From Clostridia bacterium (lineage in GTDB: Bacteria; Bacillota; Clostridia; RUG12999), in contig JAAWTG010000033.1 in assembly GCA_022801925.1 (NCBI GenBank), positions 1 through 32,211 of the forward strand: 32,211 nt of DNA. The letters are read 5' to 3'. Of the stretch, positions 1 through 5,035 are shown piece by piece (the first letter of the stretch is position 1; every line of letters starts with the position of its first letter). The notes under the pieces were generated by a model. It was not told the DNA's origin. It worked only from the letters and a program-made list of their open reading frames with translations, and searched no databases. A program made the position numbers and the translations under genes.

Positions 1-102
1 GGAGGGTCCACCTGTTCCCATACCGAACACAGAAGTTAAGCTCCATCACGCCGACGATACTTGGCGGGCGACTGCCTGGAAAATTAGGTATTTGCCAGCT
101 CC
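1..102 (+). rRNA. rrf: 5S ribosomal RNA, 5' end cut off by window
   Basis: The first ~100 bases match the bacterial 5S rRNA core: the CCGAACACAGAAGTTAAGC segment (loop B/helix III region), then the GATACTTGGCGGG and CTGCCTGG segments of domain gamma, then a 3' arm ending near 102. Only about 12-15 bases of the 5' strand of helix I are missing. This marks the 3' end of an rRNA operon entering from the left. It is followed directly by two terminator-like hairpins and then by tRNA genes. Confidence 0.95.
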
Positions 103-105
103 GTT

Positions 106-164
106 CTCTTTTTTCTTTCAAAAAAGAGAGGAAAAATCATCCACTTCAGGAGGATTTTTCTTTT
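106..164 (+). terminator. Tandem terminator hairpins after 5S rRNA
   Basis: Two stem-loops lie head to tail. CTCTTTTTT (106-114) pairs with AAAAAAGAG (120-128). GAAAAATC (131-138) pairs with GATTTTTC (153-160), with a further TCC/GGA inside, and is followed by TTTT at 161-164. The second has the form of an intrinsic terminator for the rRNA operon. Confidence 0.75.
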
Positions 165-400
165 GTCATATCTATATCTCTTTGTTATTCTTGATTGTTT
201 GCGACTGAAAAGATGTATTGTGTAAGGACAAGCATTTGTTACATACTGTCGCAGAGAATCTGGGATAGAAGAAAGATGGCTTGTGATAAGAAAGATAGAA
301 GTATGATATCGTATATTTGTCAAAGTGCTGTCGCAAAAAAGAGAAAAAGTAGATATGAGAGAAAAGACAAATACTACTTATGTAGTGATATAAATGATAT
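165..400. other. AT-rich spacer between rRNA operon and tRNA-Met, no gene seen
   Basis: The short open frames here lack ribosome binding sites and their translations are low-complexity. I see no recognisable RNA or protein. A promoter for tRNA-Met is expected in the right half, but I could not pick one convincingly. Confidence 0.6.
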
Positions 401-477
401 GGCGGCATAGCTCAGCTGGCTAGAGCAAACGGTTCATACCCGTTAGGTCGGTGGTTCAAGTCCACTTGCCGCTACCA
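401..477 (+). tRNA. tRNA-Met (anticodon CAT), elongator type
   Basis: A full cloverleaf can be drawn. The acceptor GGCGGCA (401-407) pairs with TGCCGCT (467-473), followed by discriminator A and an encoded CCA (475-477). The D stem is GCTC (410-413)/GAGC (423-426). The anticodon stem AACGG (428-432)/CCGTT (440-444) encloses loop TTCATAC with anticodon CAT at 435-437. The paired first base and the overall likeness to Bacillus elongator tRNA-Met argue against the initiator. A tRNA-Ile2 read as CAT before modification is less likely. Confidence 0.93.
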
Positions 478-479
478 AA

Positions 480-568
480 AAACTACTGTTTTGCTGCAAA
501 GAGAATCACATTTCTGCAAAAGGAATGCCCTTTCTTTTTGCAGCAAAATAGTTTCTATAGATTTTTTT
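480..568 (+). terminator. Long bulged hairpin plus T-run after tRNA-Met
   Basis: AAACTA (480-485) pairs with TAGTTT (549-554). After a 3-nt bulge (486-488), TTTTGCTGCAAA (489-500) pairs perfectly with TTTGCAGCAAAA (537-548). A small inner hairpin AAAGG/CCTTT (519-533) sits in the loop. A run of seven T follows at 562-568, framed by two CTATAG copies (555-560, 569-574). It may end tRNA-Met transcription, but it is unusually long for a terminator and starts right at the CCA end. Confidence 0.5.
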
Positions 569-574
569 CTATAG

Positions 575-830
575 AGTTTAATGAAGTATTTACCTGAAAT
601 ATGTTTGTAATTTTTTTGAAAATCCATGAGATGCAGAGAGTAAATTCTTGGGTAGAGAGTAGATTCTTTGGTATAGGGAAATAAAATTTGAACACAATAG
701 AGATGAGTTCAGATAAAAATTTATATTTTCTGTGGACAAGCGGAGAACGTTTTGAAAAAGATTTGCGAAAGTCTTTTACTAATAGAAAAAGAAGTTCATT
801 ACGATATATAATAGAAATAATGAAATATAG
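575..830. other. Spacer before tRNA-Glu, holds a 19-nt tandem repeat
   Basis: AT-rich spacer without a supportable gene. Two adjacent 19-nt copies are present, 636-654 (GAGAGTAAATTCTTGGGTA) and 655-673 (GAGAGTAGATTCTTTGGTA), differing at two positions. No clear promoter was found for tRNA-Glu, although several AT-rich -10-like strings precede it. Confidence 0.55.
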
Positions 831-905
831 GGCCCGTTGGTCAAGCGGTTAAGACACCGCCCTTTCACGGCGGTAACACGAGTTCGATTCTCGTACGGGT
901 CACCA
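831..905 (+). tRNA. tRNA-Glu (anticodon TTC)
   Basis: The acceptor GGCCCGT (831-837) pairs with ACGGGTC (895-901), followed by A and encoded CCA (903-905). The anticodon stem CCGCC (857-861)/GGCGG (869-873) encloses CTTTCAC, giving anticodon TTC at 864-866. The sequence is close to Firmicute tRNA-Glu. The AT-rich accessory block begins downstream, so this tRNA is a candidate integration landmark, although I found no repeated 3' tRNA fragment further right. Confidence 0.95.
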
Positions 906-907
906 CG

Positions 908-939
908 TCGGAGCAAGCTTTGTTTGCTCCGATTTTTTT
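908..939 (+). terminator. Terminator after tRNA-Glu
   Basis: TCGGAGCAA (908-916) pairs with TTTGCTCCGA (923-932), followed by seven T (933-939). An overlapping second inverted repeat, GATTTTTTTGTGT/ACACAAAAAAATC at 931-958, could form an alternative hairpin. Confidence 0.85.
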
Positions 940-958
940 GTGTAAACACAAAAAAATC

Positions 959-1200
959 AGTCGCCCGCGCCGCTGCTCCTCCTCTTTCGCGCAAAGGCAC
1001 GCTCGGCTCACCTGTTCGTTTGTAAACGCACTCACGACGGTTCGCTGTCGCTATCACCTTTTCGCGAGTATGCGCCTTCGGCGCAGATGTATTCAGAACG
1101 TTTGGCTTTGCCATGAAAGGAGCAAACTTTGCCGTGCACGCCTTATATTTTGGAAATCGCGGCAAGATTCGGTATTCTGTAAAGAATTAGAGGATAAAAC
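959..1200. other. GC-rich hairpin-bearing element of unknown nature
   Basis: This stretch is strikingly richer in G and C than both flanks and contains small hairpins such as TGCGCC-TTC-GGCGCA (near 1073-1087). Open frames on both strands have no ribosome binding site, and one minus-strand frame is just the tRNA-Glu complement read as protein. I regard it as noncoding, possibly a repeated extragenic element. Only a genome-wide search for copies could tell. Confidence 0.4.
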
Positions 1201-1246
1201 AAAGCTGTAGAGCGTCTGATTTTAGGTCAGGACTCTAAAGCTTTTT
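1201..1246. terminator. Bidirectional terminator at the end of toxN
   Basis: AAAGCT-g-TAGAG (1201-1212) pairs with CTCTA-a-AGCTTT (1233-1244), with an inner CTGA/TCAG pairing. The minus strand has TTTT beyond the stem, and the plus strand continues with T residues. It lies 17 bases past the toxN stop codon and probably ends that transcript. Confidence 0.6.
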
Positions 1247-1262
1247 AGGTATAAATGCAATT

Positions 1263-1748
1263 CTACTTATAATTTTTATATAGTCTTTCCAGTGTAGAAA
1301 AATCATTGCACCTTTTTCCTAATGGGGTGCCGTCACCATACTTTAATCTATGCGAATATACCACAAGTGCATTTTTTCGTATTTTTTCCTGTATTGATTT
1401 TATGTAACGATATTCTGCACGAAGCAAAGCCCTATATGATAAATCTTGTTCTCTTTGAATATCAATATAAGTATATTCGCTTTTGGGGACAGGAAACATA
1501 TTATTAAGATTAATAACAGCATAGTCTTTTACTTTTAAGAAATCAACGCTATCATGCATATTTCTATGTTTCGGTTTAAAAGAAGATAAAGGAGCGAAAT
1601 AGTCCATGTTATGAACACGAAGAATAATACCAATGTACTTTCTTTCGTTTTGTTGATATGGCTTTTTATTCTGAAACAGATGTGGTGCGGCAGGCAGTAA
1701 ATAATTGATATATTCGCGATTGACTTCATAAAATTTTATATTATCCAT
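1263..1748 (-). CDS. toxN: ToxN/AbiQ-family type III toxin endoribonuclease
   Basis: A 161-residue protein of the length and motif order of the ToxN/AbiQ family, the RNase toxins of type III toxin-antitoxin systems. Family-like segments are IKFYEVNREYINYL at the N-terminus, RKYIGIILRV (36-45), the basic YFAPLSSFKPKHRN stretch (50-62) that aligns with the active-site region of ToxN, VINLNNMFPVPKSEY (78-92), and CNDFSTLERLYKNY near the end. These enzymes cut mRNA and the precursor of their own antitoxin RNA, and several confer abortive infection against phage (known of the family). The start follows a GGGAGA ribosome site by about six bases. Immediately upstream is a terminator hairpin and a promoter-driven RNA region, the arrangement typical of type III loci. 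Family assignment is from motif likeness; activity is inferred. Confidence 0.85.
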   Translation of the reverse strand: MDNIKFYEVNREYINYLLPAAPHLFQNKKPYQQNERKYIGIILRVHNMDYFAPLSSFKPKHRNMHDSVDFLKVKDYAVINLNNMFPVPKSEYTYIDIQREQDLSYRALLRAEYRYIKSIQEKIRKNALVVYSHRLKYGDGTPLGKRCNDFSTLERLYKNYK

Positions 1749-1762
1749 AACAGTTCTCCCGT

Positions 1763-1794
1763 AAAAAAGTAGGAGCAGTTTTAACTGCCCCTAC
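1763..1794 (-). terminator. Attenuating terminator between antitoxin RNA and toxN
   Basis: On the minus strand, GTAGGGGCAGTT pairs with AACTGCTCCTAC (12 bp including one G-U), followed by TTTTTT at 1768-1763. Type III loci characteristically place a leaky terminator here so that most transcripts make only antitoxin RNA and a few continue into the toxin. Confidence 0.85.
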
Positions 1795-1940
1795 TGTTAA
1801 ACTCGCATTCAGAGCCGCGAAACACTCACTCTTAACTTTCTTGTTTTAGAACCAAGAGAAGTTCACAAAATAACTTTCTCATTTAAGGGCTGAGATACAC
1901 CCCTGTTATTATAATATACAACATCGTATCAATTGATACA
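1763..1940 (-). ncRNA. Candidate ToxI-like antitoxin RNA
   Basis: The region between a strong minus-strand promoter and the toxN-proximal terminator has no open frame with a ribosome site, as expected for a type III antitoxin RNA. Tandem repeats are weak: the clearest is AGAAAGTTA occurring twice 38 bases apart (within 1830-1880). Candidate hairpins include GAGAA(A)GTT/AACTTCTC and TCTTG/CAAGA. Known ToxI RNAs carry 2-6 repeats of about 35-45 bases forming pseudoknots. Either this one is highly diverged or its repeats are degenerate. The RNA role is inferred from position, promoter and terminator. Confidence 0.6.
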
Positions 1941-1974
1941 GAATTATTATATCCCATATCTTGTATAAAGTCAA
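1926..1974 (-). promoter_or_regulatory. Promoter and palindrome of the toxIN locus
   Basis: On the minus strand, TTGACT (1974-1969) is separated by 17 bases from TATAAT (1951-1946). Just downstream, around the expected transcription start, lies a perfect 14-bp palindrome, GTATCAATTGATAC (1926-1939). This could be an operator or a stabilising 5' hairpin of the RNA. Confidence 0.8.
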
Positions 1975-2001
1975 GCAATTTTGAAATTTTGCAATAAATT
2001 T

Positions 2002-2150
2002 TTATTTCTCGTCTGTTTCCTCTTTGATATTTGGGGGCGCACCACGAACGGCTTCAGGGCAAATGCTGTAAAAGTACAATTTTTTCCTTTTATGGCAGTT
2101 TCTACTTCTTTCATAACATCATTAGGAAATCTGATGGACTTGCAAATGTG
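2002..2150 (-). pseudogene. Decayed ribbon-helix-helix-type antitoxin fragment
   Basis: Read on the minus strand, one frame encodes KSIRFPNDVMKEVETAI followed by KGKNCTFTAFA (from about 2141 down to 2060). This is the N-terminal pattern of small ribbon-helix-helix antitoxin-like proteins. The expected continuation, EAVRGAPPNIKEETDEK then stop at 2002-2004, lies in a different frame, so a single-base change near 2055-2060 breaks the gene. No ATG precedes the conserved part in frame. A consensus promoter sits immediately upstream. The call is a remnant, based on motif likeness. Confidence 0.6.
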
Positions 2151-2155
2151 CGAAG

Positions 2156-2184
2156 ATTATAATAGGGGGCAAAATTTGTGTCAA
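2156..2184 (-). promoter_or_regulatory. Perfect-consensus sigma-A promoter before the antitoxin remnant
   Basis: Minus strand: TTGACA (2184-2179), 17 bases, TATAAT (2161-2156). It overlaps the DUF2442 stop codon and fires toward the decayed antitoxin and the toxIN locus. A consensus match this exact is unlikely by chance, but no intact gene follows. Confidence 0.7.
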
Positions 2185-2450
2185 ACGGTCTGCATTGCAG
2201 GGATTTCAATTCCGCCTTCCCACAGCTCAACTTCTGATATATCAACATCTTCATCCCAAGAAATCGCACAACCTCCGCAATCGACTTTAACAAGTTTAAA
2301 AAAGGTTTCATCTTTCAATTTTCCGTATATAGGAAATTGTTTTAATAATTGCTTAGTATCATACTGTTTGGTTACACCATTTTCAAAGTGGACTATTAGA
2401 TTCATATCCCTATCAGGAAGAAGCTGCGTTACCCTAATTGATAATCCCAT
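2181..2450 (-). CDS. DUF2442 domain protein
   Basis: An 89-residue protein with the DUF2442 pattern: an N-terminal strand containing a V-T-x-L-L-P-like segment, the middle NLIVHFENGVTKQYDTKQLL (residues 17-36), and ISWDEDVDISEVELWEGG near the C-terminus, as in related short proteins. The biochemical function of the family is unknown; members are often found beside toxin-antitoxin genes and on mobile DNA. AAGGAG lies about eight bases before the ATG. It is the last gene of a three-gene minus-strand unit (PIN, 60-residue protein, DUF2442), with 22 bases between it and the preceding gene. Confidence 0.75.
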   Translation of the reverse strand: MGLSIRVTQLLPDRDMNLIVHFENGVTKQYDTKQLLKQFPIYGKLKDETFFKLVKVDCGGCAISWDEDVDISEVELWEGGIEIPAMQTV

Positions 2451-2472
2451 AAAAATTTCTCCTTAAAAAGGG

Positions 2473-2655
2473 TTATGCGTTTGTGCTATTGTGTTTGCTT
2501 GCCTTTGCTTGGTTTAATAAAAAAAGGATTGGAGCGATTTCTGCATTTAAGGATTTTTTGTAATCTTCAAAACTCATATCTTTTGTTTTTTCATAATGTT
2601 CCGCTCTTATAGCGTGTATTTCATCAATTGTCAAGGTGATATTGTTATGAGTCAT
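2473..2655 (-). CDS. Small partner protein of the PIN toxin, putative antitoxin
   Basis: A 60-residue, mostly helical, charged protein (TLTIDEIHAIRAEHYEKT, then FEDYKKSLNAEIAPILFLLNQ). Its ATG begins one base after the PIN stop codon, and its AGGAGG ribosome site is embedded in the last codons of the PIN gene, so translation is tightly coupled. Size and position fit the partner of a PIN-domain toxin. I do not recognise a named family, so the antitoxin role is inference. The order toxin-then-partner is the reverse of the usual VapBC order. Confidence 0.65.
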   Translation of the reverse strand: MTHNNITLTIDEIHAIRAEHYEKTKDMSFEDYKKSLNAEIAPILFLLNQAKASKHNSTNA

Positions 2656-2656
2656 G

Positions 2657-3132
2657 TTAAAAACCTCCTAACATCATACTTGGTGGGAATATATCTACTT
2701 GAGACAGATTTAGAGAAAGATTTATTGCATTTACCGCTTTAATTGTTTTTGGATTTACAAAATGCTTAAAGTTCCAACTGATAATATAACGAGAATGATT
2801 CAAGGTTGCTATCGCTATGTGCGTTAAATCGTCAAGGCTCTTTTCTCTTAGAACACCATTATCCAAATAAGTGTCTGCAAGATTTTTCTCTTCTTCAGAA
2901 AGTTCGACCATAGTATAATTTAGTTCAGCGAGTTTACTGAGTAAAAATGACAGTTTTGGTTCACTGCAACGAGATATCTCACGAATGACCAAATCAGATA
3001 TTACGATTTCAATATCTTCTCGTTCTTTAAATTGTTCCCATAAAGTTAAAGTTTCTTGCATTTTTCAGGAACATCTTCCTGTTGCAAATGACTTATTACA
3101 GAAGTATCCAGATATATTTTTAATTTAAGCAT
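2657..3132 (-). pseudogene. PIN-domain ribonuclease toxin, broken by a one-base frameshift
   Basis: The minus strand opens with ATG at 3132-3130 after a GGTG ribosome site and encodes MLKLKIYLDTSVISHLQQ followed by EDVPEK, including the first PIN catalytic Asp (YLDTS). That frame then stops. The rest of the PIN domain (VISDLVIREI, SLDDLTHIAIATL, YIISWNFKHFVNP, to the stop at 2657) lies in another frame starting near 3061. The junction is a run of five A (3065-3061 on the minus strand). One extra A would restore a continuous protein through PEK-MQETLTLW. PIN proteins are Mg-dependent RNases needing all acidic residues, so the split product should be inactive unless slippage occurs. A sequencing error in the homopolymer is possible. 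Confidence 0.8.
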
Positions 3133-3149
3133 TTCAATCACCTATAGTT

Positions 3150-3178
3150 ATTATACTACATTTCCGATTTTATTGCAA
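3150..3178 (-). promoter_or_regulatory. Promoter of the PIN/DUF2442 unit
   Basis: Minus strand: TTGCAA (3178-3173), 17 bases, TATAAT (3155-3150). It lies 18 bases before the PIN start codon and leaves room for the GGTG ribosome site. Confidence 0.75.
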
Positions 3179-3433
3179 TACATTTGTAGTGCAGACAATC
3201 ATTTCGTTTTTATCTAAAATAATATGATAGAAGTGGCTGGGGACAGAAAAAGTGTAATATTTTTGAATGTCATATCCCAAATAAGACAGTTATTTTGCAT
3301 GTAACTACTTATTGTTTGCATTATAACATAAATAAAAACTATTAGCAACCACTTTCTGAATGCTCATATTGTATAATATAGATATATAGAAATTTATATA
3401 ATTTTCAGTATTTATAGCTTTATTTGTCGAGTT
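3179..3433. other. Intergenic region between divergent toxin-antitoxin unit and XRE gene
   Basis: Very AT-rich. No open frame with a ribosome site and no recognisable RNA. The only functional signals I can support are the promoters at either edge. Confidence 0.55.
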
Positions 3434-3473
3434 TTGAACACATTCAAAAATCAAGGTAGCGACATTATAATAA
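3434..3473 (+). promoter_or_regulatory. XRE-gene promoter with overlapping inverted repeat
   Basis: TTCAAA (3445-3450), 17 bases, TATAAT (3468-3473). The -35 box is the right arm of a perfect inverted repeat, TTTTGAA-caca-TTCAAAA (3434-3451), well placed to be an autoregulatory operator for the XRE protein encoded next. Confidence 0.65.
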
Positions 3474-3501
3474 ATACTATGAGGCGAAGTGGGGTGGAAG
3501 C

Positions 3502-3846
3502 ATGAAAAGGCTGGATAATATCAATGTCGCTATTGGCGCGAGAATAAAAGAGATGCGGCTAAAGAGGAAAATGACACAAGAGGTTTTTGCGGAGCGGGCA
3601 GGAATTTGCAGCGGACAGCAAGTCAGCAACATTGAGCGCGGCGTCAGCGGATTATCAATTGCTAAATTAATGGACGTTTGCGAGGTGCTTGAGGTGGAAG
3701 CAGACTATTTATTGTTTGGTATCAGGACAAGCAATGTGGAAACACAATTACATAAATATTTGAAGCAAATGACAAATGAACAATCTCAATATGCTTCTGA
3801 ATTTGTCAAGGTTTATGCAAAAGCCTGTGGTTTAGTAGAGAACTGA
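3502..3846 (+). CDS. XRE-family transcriptional regulator
   Basis: A 114-residue protein with an N-terminal Cro/CI-type helix-turn-helix at about residues 10-68: IGARIKEMRLKRKMTQEVFAE, then QQVSNIERG, the recognition-helix pattern of the family, and LMDVCEVLEVEADYLLFG at the domain end. The short C-terminal tail (75-114) is helical and may dimerise. Such small regulators commonly repress their own promoter and that of accessory genes. The inverted repeat over its -35 box fits this. The ATG follows a GGGGTGG-type ribosome site. It heads a plus-strand unit with the SLOG and zinc-ribbon genes. Confidence 0.9.
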   Translation: MKRLDNINVAIGARIKEMRLKRKMTQEVFAERAGICSGQQVSNIERGVSGLSIAKLMDVCEVLEVEADYLLFGIRTSNVETQLHKYLKQMTNEQSQYASEFVKVYAKACGLVEN

Positions 3847-3946
3847 ACGATTCACCTGCTTGGGCTTATAGTATGTGCGATAAAGGTGTCGGCTCGACTT
3901 TAGAAATGTGTGCCGGCTGTAACAGTAAGAAATAAAGGTGATTCAT

Positions 3947-4450
3947 ATGAGTGAAAAAGAGCTGCGGCTGCACAGATGTTGTTTCACGGGGCATAGACCG
4001 GAGAAACTCAATATTTCGGAGCGTAAGGTAAAAGCATTGTTAAAATCAGCGATTGAACAAGCAATTAAGGACGGCTATACCACTTTCATCACCGGTATGG
4101 CGCGCGGCATTGACATGTGGGCGGCAGAAATTGTGCTGAAAAAGCGCAGACGAAACGCTAACATCCATTTGATTTGCGCGTTTCCCTTTGAAGGCTTTGA
4201 AAGCCGCTGGAATGCGACGGACAGAGAAAATTATCGTGACATCATAGACAAAAGCGACCTCACAAAATATATTTGCGCGCACTATAGCCCTTCCTGTTTT
4301 CAAATCCGCAACACCTGGATGGTAGACCGTTCGGCGCGGGTGATAGCGGCATATAACGGCGTGGGCGGCGGAACGAGAAACACCGTTGTCTATGCAAAAC
4401 GAAAACATGTTGAAGTCAAAAACATTTTGGAGGAGGGTGTGCCATGCTGA
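3947..4450 (+). CDS. DUF1273/SLOG-family (YpsA-like) protein
   Basis: A 167-residue protein beginning MSEKELRLHRCCFTGHRPEKL. FTGHRPEKL is the signature of the DUF1273/YpsA branch of the SLOG superfamily, whose Rossmann-like fold is thought to bind nucleotide-derived ligands. Further family features are TTFITGMARGIDMWAAEIVL in the middle and RSARVIAAYNGVGGGTRNTV near the C-terminus, a glycine-rich ligand-binding segment. The ATG at 3947 is preferred over the in-frame GTG at 3938 because GGTG (3937-3940) then serves as ribosome site at good spacing. These proteins are frequent on plasmids and integrative elements. The substrate is unknown. It overlaps the next gene by 7 bases. Confidence 0.88.
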   Translation: MSEKELRLHRCCFTGHRPEKLNISERKVKALLKSAIEQAIKDGYTTFITGMARGIDMWAAEIVLKKRRRNANIHLICAFPFEGFESRWNATDRENYRDIIDKSDLTKYICAHYSPSCFQIRNTWMVDRSARVIAAYNGVGGGTRNTVVYAKRKHVEVKNILEEGVPC

Positions 4451-4779
4451 ATCTTTGGAAACGCAGAAAGGAAGCGCGGGAAAGGGAACGGGCGGAATGG
4501 GAGCGGGAAATAGAAGCGAATGCAAGAGCAGATTTGCAGGAATTCCGCTACAGAATGGAACATGACGAAGAATACCGACAATCCGTCGAGCGTTCAAGAA
4601 GATTTTTTCAGGCGGATGGGGAAGCGAGAAAACAAGCCGGAGTGGAAAATAAAGCGGGGGAATATACCTTCACTTGCCCCAACTGCGGCACACACTGTAC
4701 CGGAAGCTGGGTGAAATTCAAAGGCAGTTTGCACGGCGGTACAGGCTGTGAAAACTGCAAAATATGGTTAAGAGTATAA
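4444..4779 (+). CDS. Small zinc-ribbon protein, unknown function
   Basis: A 111-residue protein with two parts. Residues 1-65 are a strongly charged, probably coiled-coil helix rich in Arg and Glu. Residues 73-109 carry a CPNCGTHC motif and a later CENC pair, which together could bind one zinc ion. The start overlaps the preceding SLOG gene and has GGAGGAGGG just upstream, so the two are translationally coupled. I do not recognise the family. A nucleic-acid or protein-binding adaptor is possible. A terminator follows at 4783. Confidence 0.75.
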   Translation: MLNLWKRRKEARERERAEWEREIEANARADLQEFRYRMEHDEEYRQSVERSRRFFQADGEARKQAGVENKAGEYTFTCPNCGTHCTGSWVKFKGSLHGGTGCENCKIWLRV

Positions 4780-4782
4780 ATC

Positions 4783-4829
4783 AAAAGCGTGTTTTCGCTT
4801 GGAAATCCCAAATGAAAACACGCTTTTTT
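4783..4829. terminator. Bidirectional terminator
   Basis: AAAAGCGTGTTTTC (4783-4796) pairs with GAAAACACGCTTTT (4814-4827), with T residues continuing on the plus strand and TTTT on the minus strand. It ends the accessory plus-strand unit and could also catch transcripts running out of the fucosidase gene. Confidence 0.8.
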
Positions 4830-5035
4830 GCTTTTTATAAACTTGCTATGCGACCTGAATAATGGAAAGCGCCTCCGCCGCGCCGCACATAAGAACGCAC
4901 AGACCAGCGGAGATGCACGAAATTGTATCATGCCGCTTTGTGCATATGATGCATTCAGCAAAGACGGTCGAGCTGCATATGACACATGCAGTCGGGGGGT
5001 GTATCAAGACATAAAACCGAAGCGCTTGCCGTGCC
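4830..5035. other. Noncoding stretch downstream of the fucosidase
   Basis: No gene supported. It has a base composition like the right-hand part of the window, unlike the AT-rich block to the left, so the accessory block probably ends here. Two similar near-palindromic strings occur (TGCATATGATGCA near 4942 and CTGCATATGACACATGCAG near 4972). Confidence 0.5.

Noticed and set aside
779-1165. Minus-strand ORF containing the string PYENRTRVTAVKGRCLNRLT
   Set aside because: This is the familiar false protein produced by translating the complement of tRNA-Glu; there is no ribosome site.
1880-1912. CTGAGATACACCC on the plus strand, reminiscent of the TPP riboswitch core
   Set aside because: The other conserved TPP segments are missing, and the region is explained as the antitoxin RNA on the minus strand.
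1981-2466. 161-codon plus-strand ORF across the DUF2442 region
   Set aside because: It is antisense to DUF2442 and the antitoxin remnant, has no supported start and shows no domain.
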